Origin: Mesorhizobium huakuii
GTDB taxonomy: Bacteria > Pseudomonadota > Alphaproteobacteria > Rhizobiales > Rhizobiaceae
Assembly (NCBI RefSeq): GCF_030160235.1
Contig: NZ_BSNY01000051.1
Coordinates: forward strand, 62,001-126,000
Reading direction: 5' to 3'
Length of the DNA stretch: 64,000 nucleotides
Shown: positions 1 through 9,395 of the stretch, one piece after another
How the letters are laid out: each line of letters opens with the position of its first letter
Position numbering within the stretch: position 1 is the first letter of the stretch
Translations under genes and position numbers: made by a program
The notes under the pieces: generated by a model
Database searches by the model: none
The model's input: the letters and a program-made list of their open reading frames with translations, nothing else
Told to the model about the DNA's origin: nothing

Positions 1-993
1 GAAGACACGGTCTTCCTGCTTGTAGGCAGGGTCGTGCTCCTCGTCGACGACGATCAGGCCAAGCTCCTTGAACGGCAGGAACAGGGCCGAGCGCGCGCCG
101 GCGACGACGCGCACCGTGCCTTCGGCCACTTGCCGCCAGACTTTTTCGCGCATCCTGGGCGGCAGGTCGGAATGCCATTCGCCCGGCTTGGCGCCGAAGC
201 GCTGCTGGAAGCGTTCGAGGAAAGCGTGGGTCAGCGCGATTTCCGGCAAAAGGATCAGCACCTGCTTGCCCCGGTCGAGCGCGGCCGCCACCGCCTCGAA
301 ATAGACCTCCGTCTTGCCGGACCCGGTGACGCCGTCGAGCAGCGCGACATTGAAGACGCCGGCCGCGACATTGGCGCGCAGCATCGATGCGGCGTCGTTC
401 TGGTCCGGCATCAATTCGGGCACGGCATAGCTCGGGTCAGGTGCTGCCACGACCGGGCGCGGCGGGATCATAACCGTCTCGAAGACGCCTTGCGCCTTCA
501 GCCCCTCGATCACCGTCGACGAAACGCCTGCTGCATGCGCCAGGCCGGATCGCGTCCAGGCCAGCCCACCCTCGGCGGTCTCCAGCACGCGCGCCCGCGC
601 ATCCGTCATCCGGTCGGGAACGATAAGCGTGCGCTGCAGTCCCTCGATCCAGGGTTCCGGGTCGAAGGCCTCCGGCGCTCTGAGCAGCATGCGCGCCACC
701 ATACCAGGCGCCGACAGCGTGTATTGCGCCACCCAGTCGACGAAACGGCGCATTGAACGATCGATCGGCGGGCAGTCGAAAACCTGTTCGATCGGACGCA
801 GTTTTCTCGCGTCGACGGTCTCGACCGCGCCATCCCAGACGATGCCGGCGACCTGGCGCGGCCCGAGCGGCACGCGCACGATCGACCCCGGCACGACGCG
901 CATGCCGGCCGGCACGGCATAGGTGTAGGGGCGTTCGGCAGGCATCGGCACCAGCACCGGCGCGGCTGCGACAAAGGGCGAATCTTCGATCAT
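1..993 (-). CDS. priA: Primosomal protein N' (PriA helicase), 5' part only
   Basis: Replication-restart helicase that reloads the replisome at stalled forks. 331 codons lie inside the window and the frame runs off the left edge, so the zinc-binding and C-terminal helicase parts are missing from view. The ATG at 993 is followed by the usual PriA N-terminal 3'-DNA-binding domain (PYTYAVP, then GSIVRVPLGPR). Walker A GVTGSGKTE sits near residue 219 and a Walker B VVDEEHD near residue 315, as in the family. It is transcribed away from the transaldolase gene, with about 90 bp between the two starts. Not a lone shadow frame: all family motifs are in order in one open frame. Confidence 0.94.
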   Translation of the reverse strand, partial: MIEDSPFVAAAPVLVPMPAERPYTYAVPAGMRVVPGSIVRVPLGPRQVAGIVWDGAVETVDARKLRPIEQVFDCPPIDRSMRRFVDWVAQYTLSAPGMVARMLLRAPEAFDPEPWIEGLQRTLIVPDRMTDARARVLETAEGGLAWTRSGLAHAAGVSSTVIEGLKAQGVFETVMIPPRPVVAAPDPSYAVPELMPDQNDAASMLRANVAAGVFNVALLDGVTGSGKTEVYFEAVAAALDRGKQVLILLPEIALTHAFLERFQQRFGAKPGEWHSDLPPRMREKVWRQVAEGTVRVVAGARSALFLPFKELGLIVVDEEHDPAYKQEDRVF

Positions 994-1083
994 GAGGCGT
1001 GACCTTGCCCCGACTTTGGTCTAGATCAAAGAGCAACGCTGAACGTGCCTTCCCAAGCACGACGAAATCGTCAGGAGACCGCC

Positions 1084-1740
1084 ATGAAATTTTTTGTCGA
1101 CACCGCCGACATCAAGGATATCCGTGAGCTGAATGATCTGGGGCTGCTCGACGGCGTCACCACGAATCCGTCGCTGATTCTCAAATCCGGCGGCAAGATC
1201 GCCGACGTCACCAAGCAGATCTGCGATATCGTCGCCGGCCCGGTCTCGGCCGAAGTCGTGGCGACCGAATACAAGGACATGATGGCGGAGGCCGAGGTGC
1301 TGGCCAAGATCGCCCCCAATGTCTGCATCAAGGTGCCGCTGACGCTGGACGGCCTGAAGGCCTGCAAGACGATCCGCACCCAGATGAACCGCATGGTCAA
1401 CGTCACGCTGTGCTTCTCGGCCAACCAGGCGCTGCTCGCCGCCAAGGCCGGCGCCTCGTTCATCTCGCCCTTCGTCGGCCGCATCGACGACACCGGCTCG
1501 GACGGCATGGAGCTGATCCAGGAGATCCGCCAGATCTACGACAATTACGATTTCCAGACCGAGATCCTGACCGCTTCGGTGCGCACGGTGAACCACGTCA
1601 AGCAGGCCGCCCTGATCGGCGCCGACGTCATCACCGCGCCGCCGGCGACGCTGAAGGCGCTGGTCAAGCACCCGCTGACCGACAAGGGCCTGGAACAGTT
1701 CCTTGCCGACTGGGCCAAGACCGGCCAGAAGATCGGCTGA
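1084..1740 (+). CDS. tal: Small transaldolase / fructose-6-phosphate aldolase-type enzyme
   Basis: Transfers or cleaves a dihydroxyacetone unit in the pentose phosphate pathway (cytosolic). The 218 residues match the short TalC/FSA subfamily (about 215-220), not the 310-plus residue classical transaldolases. TTNPSL near residue 26 and the Schiff-base lysine in CIKVPLT (K83) are both present. The ATG at 1084 is preferred over upstream in-frame starts because it gives the conserved FFVDTAD amino terminus and follows a CAGGAG ribosome site. Transaldolase and F6P aldolase activity cannot be told apart from sequence alone. It ends 19 bp before a strong terminator. Confidence 0.93.
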   Translation: MKFFVDTADIKDIRELNDLGLLDGVTTNPSLILKSGGKIADVTKQICDIVAGPVSAEVVATEYKDMMAEAEVLAKIAPNVCIKVPLTLDGLKACKTIRTQMNRMVNVTLCFSANQALLAAKAGASFISPFVGRIDDTGSDGMELIQEIRQIYDNYDFQTEILTASVRTVNHVKQAALIGADVITAPPATLKALVKHPLTDKGLEQFLADWAKTGQKIG

Positions 1741-1758
1741 GATCTTTCTGCTTCAAAG

Positions 1759-1789
1759 AAAAAAGGCCGGGCAACCGGCCTTTTTTCTT
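1759..1789. terminator. Bidirectional intrinsic terminator
   Basis: AAAAAAGGCCGG-GCAA-CCGGCCTTTTTT is a GC-rich stem flanked by A and T tracts, so it can work on both strands. It separates the convergent transaldolase and ftsK genes. Confidence 0.9.
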
Positions 1790-1825
1790 ATTCCGAAGAA
1801 GCCCGATCGCCGAAAGCGCCGCCGA

Positions 1826-4399
1826 TCATTCCGCGCTGTCATCGTCAGGCGCGGCTGCCTGCGGGCGCCGGCCCATGATGATCTCGCGCTTGCCGACATG
1901 GTTGGGCGCGCCGACCAGGCCTTCCTTCTCCATGCGCTCGACCAGGGAAGCGGCGCGGTTGTAGCCGATGCCGAGCCGGCGTTGGATGTAGGACGTCGAA
2001 CACTTCTTGTCGCGCACCACAACCTTGACCGCTTCCTCATAGCTGGAATCGCCGTCCTCGGCGGCGACCGATCCCTTGTCGAAGACCGCGCCCTGGTCGT
2101 CGTCGACCTCTTCCTCGTCCTCGTCGGCGGTCACGGTTTCCAGATATTCCGGGCGGCCCTGCGCCTTCAGATGCGCCACGACATGTTCGACCTCGGCGTC
2201 GGAAACGAAGGGGCCGTGCACGCGTGAAATGCGCCCGCCGCCCATCATGTGCAGCATGTCGCCCTGGCCGAGCAGCTGCTCGGCGCCCTGCTCGCCCAGG
2301 ATGGTGCGGCTGTCGATCTTGGAGGTGACCTGGAAGGATATGCGGGTCGGGAAGTTGGCCTTGATCGTGCCAGTGATGACATCGACCGAGGGGCGCTGCG
2401 TGGCCATGATCAGATGGATGCCGGCGGCGCGCGCCATCTGCGCCAGGCGCTGGATGGCGCCTTCGATCTCCTTGCCGGCGACCATCATCAGGTCGGCCAT
2501 CTCGTCGACGATGACGACGATGTAGGGCATCGGCGCAAGATCGATTTCCTGCTGCTCGAACAGCGGCTCGCCGGTGCCCTTTTCGAAGCCGGTCTGCACC
2601 GTCATGACGACCGCCTCGCCCTTGTCGCGGGCCTGGGCGGCGCGCTCATTGTAGCCGTCGATGTTGCGCACGCCGAGCCGCGCCATCTTGCGATAGCGGT
2701 CCTCCATCTCGCGCACTGCCCATTTGAGCGCCGTGACGGCCTTCTTGGGATCGGTGACGACGGGCGTCAGAAGATGCGGGATGCCGTCATAGACGGAGAG
2801 TTCCAGCATCTTCGGATCGACCATGATCAGCCGGCATTCTTCCGGCTTCAGCCGGTAGAGCAGCGACAGGATCATGGTGTTGATGGCGACCGACTTGCCG
2901 GAGCCGGTGGTGCCGGCGACCAACAGATGCGGCATCTTCGCCAGTTCGGCGATGACAGGCTCGCCGCCGATCGTCTTGCCGAGGCAAAGCGCCAGCTTGC
3001 AGCTGGTCTTGCGGAAACCCTGCGATTCGATCAGCTCGCGGAAATACACGGTCTCGCGCGTCTCGTTCGGCAGCTCGATGCCGATGACGTTGCGGCCGGG
3101 CACGACGGCGACGCGCGCCGAAATCGCCGACATGGAGCGGGCGATGTCGTCGGCGAGGCCGATGACGCGGGACGATTTGACGCCCGGCGCCGGCTCGAAC
3201 TCATAAAGGGTGACGACCGGGCCCGGGCGAACATGGATGATCTCGCCCTTGACGCCGAAATCCTCCAGCACGCTTTCCAGCAGATCGGCATTCTGCTCGA
3301 GCCGCTCCTGCGACATGTAGAAACCCTGCCCTTCCGGCGGCTGCTGCAGCAGCTCTTCCGAGGGAAGTTCGTACGCCTCGCCGGTCGTGGCCGGCACGAT
3401 CTTGCCGACCATTGGCAGCGGCGAAGAGGCGCGCGGGGCCGGAAGCTGAACGGTCTCCTCCGCGACCTGCGCCGGAGCGGAATTGCCTGCGGCGGCAGGG
3501 GCTGCAACCCGCTCCCGGGCTCGTTGCGGCACACTTGCCGCCGCCGGCTGAACTACGGCTTCGTTGGAGTTGGCCGGCCGGACATCCGGCAAAGCGGCGG
3601 GAGCCTGCTGACCTGGAAGGCAGTCGATCACGCGGAACAACGCGGTCGGGTCGGCCGTGGGCGCGGCGCGGACATCGACCCGTCCGACGGCAACCGGCGG
3701 GGCGGCGCGCGGAACCGGAACGGCTCGCGACGCGGGCGAAGAACCTTCGATCATGTAAGGCGCCATGAGCTCGAAGAAGACGTGATCCGACAGATAGGGC
3801 CAGCGGACAGTTTCGCGGTCTGTTGTCCTGACCCGCGCCGCCATTGCCTGGGCAGGCGCGGCCGGCGCCGATGCATGTGCTGTCGCTGCGGTCCTCGGAC
3901 CGGCCGTCACGACAGTCCGCGCCTTTTCGCCGGCATGCCTTGGCGGAACAGGTGCCGAGGCGGGTGATCGTTCATGCGTCACGGCCTTGTTGCCGGCGGG
4001 CGGCCGGGCGGCTTCCAAAGCAGCGTTCCGGCTTTTCATCGCCGCCGCCAACGACGAGGACGGGACCACGGACGACGGTGCTGTCGCGGCAGGCTGTGCG
4101 ACGGCTTGCCGCGCCGGCTGTTCATCCTGCTCGGAGGTGACCGGGCGCGGATGGCGCGTGCTGGCTTCGTAGTCCGGCGTGCGGGTAAACCGCACATTGG
4201 GTGCCAGGAAAAAATACTCCTGCCAGGCGGGGCTTTCGTTGCCGCCGAGATCGACAGGCTGCGGCAAATTGCCGGCCCCGGCCGCGCTGGACTGCTGGCC
4301 ATCCACCTTGCCACTCATGCCATTGAAACGCTTTCCCTCGGGGTCATCGGGCGAAGCTGGCTTCAATGAATTGACCCGAGGAAAACGCTTGGATTCCAT
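1826..4399 (-). CDS. ftsK: FtsK/SpoIIIE-family DNA translocase without membrane domain
   Basis: ATP-driven double-strand DNA pump that clears chromosome dimers and directs XerCD at the septum. The 857 residues have the full motor: Walker A GTTGSGKS near residue 500, Walker [14 protein letters not shown], and the C-terminal gamma winged helix ([18 protein letters not shown]) that reads KOPS-like sites. The first 330 residues are Pro/Ala-rich and disordered-looking and contain no hydrophobic stretch long enough to span a membrane, unlike classical FtsK with four N-terminal segments. Rhizobia often carry two FtsK paralogues, and this is probably the soluble one. Start: ATG at 4399; a TTG lies two codons upstream at 4405. 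It ends convergently with the transaldolase gene. Confidence 0.93.
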   Translation of the reverse strand: MESKRFPRVNSLKPASPDDPEGKRFNGMSGKVDGQQSSAAGAGNLPQPVDLGGNESPAWQEYFFLAPNVRFTRTPDYEASTRHPRPVTSEQDEQPARQAVAQPAATAPSSVVPSSSLAAAMKSRNAALEAARPPAGNKAVTHERSPASAPVPPRHAGEKARTVVTAGPRTAATAHASAPAAPAQAMAARVRTTDRETVRWPYLSDHVFFELMAPYMIEGSSPASRAVPVPRAAPPVAVGRVDVRAAPTADPTALFRVIDCLPGQQAPAALPDVRPANSNEAVVQPAAASVPQRARERVAAPAAAGNSAPAQVAEETVQLPAPRASSPLPMVGKIVPATTGEAYELPSEELLQQPPEGQGFYMSQERLEQNADLLESVLEDFGVKGEIIHVRPGPVVTLYEFEPAPGVKSSRVIGLADDIARSMSAISARVAVVPGRNVIGIELPNETRETVYFRELIESQGFRKTSCKLALCLGKTIGGEPVIAELAKMPHLLVAGTTGSGKSVAINTMILSLLYRLKPEECRLIMVDPKMLELSVYDGIPHLLTPVVTDPKKAVTALKWAVREMEDRYRKMARLGVRNIDGYNERAAQARDKGEAVVMTVQTGFEKGTGEPLFEQQEIDLAPMPYIVVIVDEMADLMMVAGKEIEGAIQRLAQMARAAGIHLIMATQRPSVDVITGTIKANFPTRISFQVTSKIDSRTILGEQGAEQLLGQGDMLHMMGGGRISRVHGPFVSDAEVEHVVAHLKAQGRPEYLETVTADEDEEEVDDDQGAVFDKGSVAAEDGDSSYEEAVKVVVRDKKCSTSYIQRRLGIGYNRAASLVERMEKEGLVGAPNHVGKREIIMGRRPQAAAPDDDSAE

Positions 4400-4401
4400 T
4401 C

Positions 4402-4434
4402 TCAAGACTCACTCTGAAATGTCTGCTGAGACAT
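4402..4434 (-). promoter_or_regulatory. Possible 10-codon leader ORF and palindrome just upstream of ftsK
   Basis: On the minus strand an ATG at 4434 opens a 10-codon frame whose TGA ends two bases before the ftsK ATG. Its first bases lie in the inverted repeat ATGTCT-CAGC-AGACAT (4419-4434). The arrangement would allow translational coupling or a leader peptide. No strong ribosome site precedes the leader ATG, so it may be chance. Confidence 0.3.
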
Positions 4435-4528
4435 AGGGAGCGAGTGGTTAACAGTTGCTTCCCGTCAGCGTTTTGGAGCGGCCGAAAAATATCTTTCGCG
4501 GCGATGGCGCGCGAGCCGGATTCGAGCC

Positions 4529-4569
4529 GATGATCGTCACCCCACGATCATCCACTCACGCACGTGCGT
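4529..4569. promoter_or_regulatory. Two palindromes between lptE and ftsK
   Basis: GATGATCGT (4529-4537) and ACGATCATC (4544-4552) form a 9-bp inverted repeat with a 6-base loop. It is followed by the perfect 12-bp palindrome ACGCACGTGCGT (4558-4569). There is no T tract, so this is not a plain terminator. An operator for ftsK, or a transcript-end structure for lptE, are both possible. Confidence 0.4.
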
Positions 4570-4654
4570 CAGGTTAAAAAATGAACTCTCGGCCACCGCA
4601 AAGCGGGCCGTGCATCAGGACCGAGATGGCGTTTCCGTGAACCGAAGAGGGGCG

Positions 4655-5233
4655 CTAGCTGCCCGCCTTTCCATGCCGGACCAGATCCTGGGCGATGGAC
4701 AGCTGCAGCGCCTCGGCCAGTTCGCGCGCGGCGCGGTTCTCGGCGTCGATCTGCGCCCGGTACGAGGCAAATTCCTGGCGCGGCCTGTCGAAGGACGAGG
4801 TGATCGAGCGCTTGCCGACCGTGACGACGGCGCCGGTTTTCGCATCGGTCAGCGTATAGCTGGCGGTCAGCGTCACCGAGCCGGCGGTCGGCTCGTCTTC
4901 ATCGGTACCGACCTGCACGAGGGCCGAGGATTCAACGGATTCGGTCACGCTGAGATCAAGCGAATAAAGCGGCGACGCCGGTTCGCCGGCACCCCGCCCG
5001 AAGCCGAAGATCAGGTTGTTGCGCACCTGCTGGGCATAACGCGTCTTGACCGGCTTGATGGCGATCGATGCCATTTCGGCATTGGCGCTCGAGCCCGTCG
5101 ACAAAGGCGCGTTGGAATAGAGCGGCCGCACCGTGCAGGCCGAAACCAGCGCCAGCGAGCCGACAAGGCCGGCGAGCGCCACGCGGCGCAACAGACGGCT
5201 CAGCTCTGTCTTTTCCCGATCAGGCAACGACAT
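4655..5233 (-). CDS. lptE: LPS-assembly lipoprotein LptE family
   Basis: Outer-membrane lipoprotein that plugs the LptD barrel during lipopolysaccharide export. The 192-residue protein has a basic then hydrophobic leader and a lipobox ending LVSAC, with the lipidated cysteine at residue 33. The mature region ([28 protein letters not shown]-like helix) fits alphaproteobacterial LptE, which is poorly conserved. Its start overlaps the end of leuS by 14 bp, so the two are co-transcribed and probably translationally coupled. In many Hyphomicrobiales holA follows next; here only 255 non-coding bases and ftsK follow. Confidence 0.85.
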   Translation of the reverse strand: MSLPDREKTELSRLLRRVALAGLVGSLALVSACTVRPLYSNAPLSTGSSANAEMASIAIKPVKTRYAQQVRNNLIFGFGRGAGEPASPLYSLDLSVTESVESSALVQVGTDEDEPTAGSVTLTASYTLTDAKTGAVVTVGKRSITSSFDRPRQEFASYRAQIDAENRAARELAEALQLSIAQDLVRHGKAGS

Positions 5234-7847
5234 TGACGATCCTCTGCGGCACGATGATCACCTTGCGCGGAGCCTTACCTTCGAGTGCTTTCTGCACGAA
5301 GTCGAGAGCCAATACCGCTTTTTCGACCGCACCTTGGTCCGCGTCGCGGGCAATTGTCAAATCCCCCCGCTTCTTGCCGTTGACCTGCACCGGATAGGTC
5401 ACTTGGTTGTCGACGACCAGCGCCGGGTCGAAGACCGGCCATGGCCGTTCGGCGACCAGATCGGTGCCGCCGAGCGTCTCCCAGCACTCTTCGGCCAGAT
5501 GCGGCATGACGGGCGCGATCAGATGCACCAGGATCTCCACCGCCTCGCGGCAGGCGCCCTGCAGTGCCGGATCGGCCTTGCCTTCCGCCACCTGGTTGAG
5601 CGGCGTTGTCAGCACATTGGCCAGTTCATAGATGCGGGCGATGGCACGGTTGAAGCCGAGCTTCTCGATGTCCTCGCCGACCGCCTTCAGGATCTTGTGC
5701 GTGGCCTTGGAGACCGCTCCCGCCTCGCCGGCGTCGGCCGTTGCGGGCTTGACGCCTGCCAGCGTCTCGGCCGCCGTCGACACCAGCCGCCAGATGCGCT
5801 GCATGAAGCGGTGCGCGCCGGCGGCGCCATCGTCGGTCCACTCGACGTCGCCCTCGGGCGGCGAATCCGACAGCATGAGCCAGCGCGCCGTGTCGGCGCC
5901 GTAGCCGTCGGTGATGTCTTCCGGGCTGACCGTGTTCTTCTTCGACTTCGACATCTTTTCGAGCGAGCCGATCGCCGCCTCTTCGCCGGTGGCGATCTCG
6001 ATGGCGCGGCGCTTGCCTTCGGCATCCTCGATCCTGACCTCAGCCGGCGACAGCCAGCGGCCATTGTTCGAGGCGCCACCGACGCGGTAGGTCTCGTGCA
6101 CCACCATGCCTTGCGTGAACAGGCCCTTGAACGGCTCGGCAAGGTCGAGATGCCCGGTCGCGCGCATGGCGCGGGTGAAGAAGCGCGAATAGAGCAGGTG
6201 CAGGATCGCGTGCTCGATGCCGCCAATATACTGGTCCACCGGCAGCCATTCGTTCGCCGCCCTGGGATCGGTCGGCTCATGCGCCCAGGGCGCGGTGAAG
6301 CGGGCGAAATACCAGGACGAATCGACGAAAGTGTCCATCGTGTCGGTCTCGCGGCGTGCGTCCTTGCCGCATTGCGGGCACTTCACATGCCGCCAGGTCG
6401 GATGCCTGTCGAGCGGGTTGCCCGGCCGGTCGAAATCGACATCGTCGGGCAGCTTGACCGGCAGGTCGGCCTTCGGCACCGGCACCACGCCGCAATCCTC
6501 GCAATGGATCATCGGGATCGGGCAGCCCCAGTAGCGCTGGCGCGAAATGCCCCAGTCGCGCAGGCGGAAATTCACCTTGCGCTCGGCCATCGGCCGGTTG
6601 CCGATCGTCTTCTGCTCCAAGAGCTTCGCCACTTCGTCGAAGGCGCGGTCCGGCTTCATGCCGTCGAGGAAGCGTGAATTGATCATCACGCCGTCGTCGA
6701 CATACGCTTCTTCCGTGATCTGGAACGACTTCGCATCGCCGCCTTCCGGCATCACCACCGGGATCACCGGCAAGCCGTATTTGTTGGCGAAGTCGAGGTC
6801 GCGCTGGTCGCCGGACGGGCAGCCGAATATGGCGCCGGTGCCGTATTCCATCAGCACGAAATTGGCTACGTAGACAGGCAGCGTCCAGCTGTCGTCAAAG
6901 GGATGGACGACGCGGATGCCGGTGTCGAAACCCTTCTTCTCGGCCGTCTCAAGTGCGGCCACCGAAGTGCCCATATGGCGGACTTCGTCGATGAACTTCG
7001 CCAGTTCCGGATTGGTCTCGGCGGCCTTCTTGGCCAGCGGATGATCGGCGGCGACAGCCATGAACGAGGCGCCGAAAATGGTGTCGGGCCGCGTCGTGTA
7101 GACTTCCAGCTCATGCTCGCCGGCTACGTCCGAGGCCAGAGGCCAGCGGATCAGCAGGCCTTCCGAGCGGCCGATCCAGTTCTGCTGCATCAGCTTCACT
7201 TTTTCGGGCCATTCGTCGAGGCCGTCGAGCGAATCCAGCAGGTCCTGCGCATAGTCGGTGATCTTGAAGAACCACTGCGTCAGTTCGCGCTGTTCGACCA
7301 GCGCCCCGGAACGCCAGCCGCGCCCGTCAATGACCTGCTCGTTGGCGAGCACGGTCATGTCCTCCGGGTCCCAGTTGACCTTGGAGGATTTGCGCGTCAC
7401 CAACCCCTTTTCGACGAAATCGAGGAACAGCATCTGCTGGCGGTGGTAGTAATCGACGTCGCAGGTGGCGAATTCGCGAGCCCAGTCCAGCGACAGGCCC
7501 ATGACCTTGAGCTGCTCGCGCATGGTGGCGATGTTCTGGTAGGTCCACTCCTTGGGGTGGACCTTGTTCTGCATCGCCGCGTTTTCGGCCGGCATGCCGA
7601 AGGCGTCCCAGCCCATCGGATGCAGCACGTTGAAGCCCTTGGCCCGCTTGTAGCGCGCCACCACGTCGCCCATCGTGTAATTGCGGGTGTGGCCGATATG
7701 GATGCGCCCCGACGGATAGGGGAACATTTCCAGCACGTAGTATTTCGGCTTGGGGTCGTCATTGCGCGCCTCGAACAGCTTCTTTTCGGCCCAGGCCTTC
7801 TGCCATTTGGGTTCTGACGCGCGCGGATTGTATCGTTCGGTTGCCAT
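5220..7847 (-). CDS. leuS: Leucyl-tRNA synthetase
   Basis: Class I aminoacyl-tRNA synthetase that charges tRNA-Leu. At 875 residues it has normal bacterial length. The HIGH signature is in [16 protein letters not shown] near residue 50, the CP1 editing domain occupies the middle third ([13 protein letters not shown]), and KMSKS is in [10 protein letters not shown] near residue 630. The ATG at 7847 gives the standard MATERYNPR amino terminus. The first gene of a leuS-lptE operon, it diverges from the YggS-type gene across about 150 bp. Confidence 0.97.
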   Translation of the reverse strand: MATERYNPRASEPKWQKAWAEKKLFEARNDDPKPKYYVLEMFPYPSGRIHIGHTRNYTMGDVVARYKRAKGFNVLHPMGWDAFGMPAENAAMQNKVHPKEWTYQNIATMREQLKVMGLSLDWAREFATCDVDYYHRQQMLFLDFVEKGLVTRKSSKVNWDPEDMTVLANEQVIDGRGWRSGALVEQRELTQWFFKITDYAQDLLDSLDGLDEWPEKVKLMQQNWIGRSEGLLIRWPLASDVAGEHELEVYTTRPDTIFGASFMAVAADHPLAKKAAETNPELAKFIDEVRHMGTSVAALETAEKKGFDTGIRVVHPFDDSWTLPVYVANFVLMEYGTGAIFGCPSGDQRDLDFANKYGLPVIPVVMPEGGDAKSFQITEEAYVDDGVMINSRFLDGMKPDRAFDEVAKLLEQKTIGNRPMAERKVNFRLRDWGISRQRYWGCPIPMIHCEDCGVVPVPKADLPVKLPDDVDFDRPGNPLDRHPTWRHVKCPQCGKDARRETDTMDTFVDSSWYFARFTAPWAHEPTDPRAANEWLPVDQYIGGIEHAILHLLYSRFFTRAMRATGHLDLAEPFKGLFTQGMVVHETYRVGGASNNGRWLSPAEVRIEDAEGKRRAIEIATGEEAAIGSLEKMSKSKKNTVSPEDITDGYGADTARWLMLSDSPPEGDVEWTDDGAAGAHRFMQRIWRLVSTAAETLAGVKPATADAGEAGAVSKATHKILKAVGEDIEKLGFNRAIARIYELANVLTTPLNQVAEGKADPALQGACREAVEILVHLIAPVMPHLAEECWETLGGTDLVAERPWPVFDPALVVDNQVTYPVQVNGKKRGDLTIARDADQGAVEKAVLALDFVQKALEGKAPRKVIIVPQRIVNVVA

Positions 7848-8003
7848 GGGACGTTTTTCACTTAAAAGCGGGCGCGAACCGCGGGCGACTGGCTCTGCGG
7901 TTCAGGGAATGTGGTCCGGGTGTTCACCATGGTTTGGCAAACCCGTCAACCATATGGGCATCGCAGCGGCTAAAAACGCGGGTCAAAACAGCGGGATTTG
8001 CAT

Positions 8004-8666
8004 ATGGGTGACACCGTTCAGCAGTTTTACGCGGTCAAGGCGAAGATCGCCGCAGCCGAGCACGAGGCCCGCCGCGAGGCCGGCGCGGTGACGCTGGTGG
8101 CCGTCTCCAAGACCTTTGACGCCGCCGACATCCGCCCCGTCATCGAGGCCGGCCAGCGCGTCTTCGGCGAGAACCGCGTGCAGGAAGCGCAAGGCAAATG
8201 GCCTGATCTGAAGCAGGCATTTGCCGATATCGAATTGCATCTCATTGGTCCGCTGCAATCGAACAAGGCCAAGGAAGCGGTGGCGCTGTTCGACGTCATC
8301 GAGACGGTCGACCGCGAGAAAATCGCCGCCGAACTCGCCAAGGAAATCGCCAGGCAAGGCCGCGCGCCGAAACTCTATGTCCAGGTCAACACCGGCTCCG
8401 AGCCGCAGAAGGCCGGCATCGAGCCGCGCGACGCCGTGGCTTTCGTCGCCCGCTGCCGTGATGTCCACGGGCTCGCCGTCGAAGGGCTTATGTGCATCCC
8501 GCCGGCCGACGAGAACCCCGGCCCGCATTTCGCCCTGCTGGAAAAGCTTGCTCGCGAGGCCGGCGTCGAAAAGCTGTCGATGGGCATGTCCGGCGACTAC
8601 GAGACGGCCATCGCCTTCGGCGCCACCAGCGTCCGCGTCGGCTCGGCGATCTTCGGCAGCCGGTAG
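8004..8666 (+). CDS. YggS-family pyridoxal-phosphate homeostasis protein
   Basis: PLP-binding TIM-barrel protein (YggS/PROSC family) that buffers free pyridoxal phosphate and affects amino acid pools; no enzymatic activity is firmly established for the family. At 220 residues it has family length. The PLP lysine is in VAVSKTF near residue 35, followed by GENRVQEAQGK, the HLIGPLQSNK motif, and MGMSGDYETAIAFGATSVRVGSAIFG at the C-terminus. The ATG at 8004 is chosen over a TTG at 7998. Divergent from leuS. Confidence 0.93.
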   Translation: MGDTVQQFYAVKAKIAAAEHEARREAGAVTLVAVSKTFDAADIRPVIEAGQRVFGENRVQEAQGKWPDLKQAFADIELHLIGPLQSNKAKEAVALFDVIETVDREKIAAELAKEIARQGRAPKLYVQVNTGSEPQKAGIEPRDAVAFVARCRDVHGLAVEGLMCIPPADENPGPHFALLEKLAREAGVEKLSMGMSGDYETAIAFGATSVRVGSAIFGSR

Positions 8667-8715
8667 TCCGGCGGCGCCAACACAGCATTCCTTGCCGCTT
8701 CACCGGGCGCTATAT

Positions 8716-8728
8716 CTAGCCAAGCTAG
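8716..8728. promoter_or_regulatory. Inverted repeat, candidate autoregulatory operator
   Basis: CTAGC-CAA-GCTAG lies 7 bases before the antitoxin ATG and overlaps a TATATC element (8711-8716). Phd/YefM antitoxins usually repress their own promoter through such palindromes. The binding itself is inference. Confidence 0.45.
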
Positions 8729-8734
8729 CATTCT

Positions 8735-8989
8735 ATGAACTGGCACCTTCAGGACGCGAAGAACAATTTTTCCAAGGTGGTCCAGCGCGCGCGTAGCGAG
8801 GGACCGCAGACGGTGACATTGCGTGGAGAGCGCGCCGCAGTGGTGCTTTCCGCCGAGGATTACGACCGCTTGGCCGGAAAGAAGAAGTCATTGGCCGAGT
8901 ATCTTTTGACTGGTCCGGTTTGGGACGATGATTTCGCCGAAGAGGTCAACCGCCGGACGGAGACAATGATCCGGGACGTCGATCTCTGA
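8735..8989 (+). CDS. Phd/YefM-family antitoxin
   Basis: Short DNA-binding antitoxin of a type II toxin-antitoxin pair. The 84 residues begin MNWHLQDAKNNFSKVVQRA and contain the family core VTLRGERAAVVLSAEDYDRL. The acidic C-terminal third (WDDDFAEEVNRR) is where these proteins clamp a PIN toxin. Its stop overlaps the toxin start (TGATG), the usual coupling. No clear Shine-Dalgarno precedes the ATG, so initiation may be leaderless or weak. The partner gene looks broken, so this antitoxin may be a leftover or act on another toxin. Confidence 0.88.
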   Translation: MNWHLQDAKNNFSKVVQRARSEGPQTVTLRGERAAVVLSAEDYDRLAGKKKSLAEYLLTGPVWDDDFAEEVNRRTETMIRDVDL

Positions 8990-9312
8990 TGTATCTGCTG
9001 GAGACGAACATCGTCTCGGATGTTCAGAGGCGACTATCCAAGCCGACTGCATGGCTGGCTTCGGTGGATCCAACATCGGTGAGTCTCAGCGTCATCACGC
9101 TTGGAGAGGCCGAGCGTGGGATCATCAAGCTACGCAAGGTCGACCCCGAGAAGGCGACACGCCTTGATCTGTGGCTAAGGGAGCTTCGGCGGGACAATGC
9201 CGACCGTATTCTTGCTGTCACGGAAGAGGTCGCGCTGGCTTGGGGCCGCATCACCGCCGGTCGTACGCGAGGCAGTGCCGGCTCATTCCCAAATCGTTGG
9301 GCCAGTCGATAA
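8989..9312 (+). pseudogene. Truncated PIN-domain (VapC-type) toxin
   Basis: VapC toxins are Mg-dependent RNases of about 135-145 residues. This frame has 107. The N-terminal fold is recognisable (MYLLETNIVSD, then VITLGEAERGI), but the first catalytic aspartate of the usual LLDTN motif is glutamate at residue 5. After LAWGRITAG the frame reads into unrelated residues and stops at 9312, losing the C-terminal segment with the remaining acidic residues and the TRN..DF motif. A remnant-like string (ASLRHDW..RNVPF) follows the stop in the same frame. Expression is possible, but RNase activity is unlikely. Confidence 0.7.
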
Positions 9313-9395
9313 GCGTCATTGCGCCACGACTGGAAACGAAACGTTCCGTTCCTATTTGTTTTGTGTCATCACACATTTCTCCTGGAGCCTTCGCC

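Noticed and set aside
1045-1083. 13-codon N-terminal extension of the transaldolase
   Set aside because: Family proteins start at MKFFVDTAD and a good ribosome site precedes that ATG.
2249-3967. 572-codon plus-strand open frame opposite ftsK
   Set aside because: Composition mirrors the antisense of a GC-rich gene (Arg/Asp/Gly/His-rich), no motifs, and ftsK on the other strand is fully supported.
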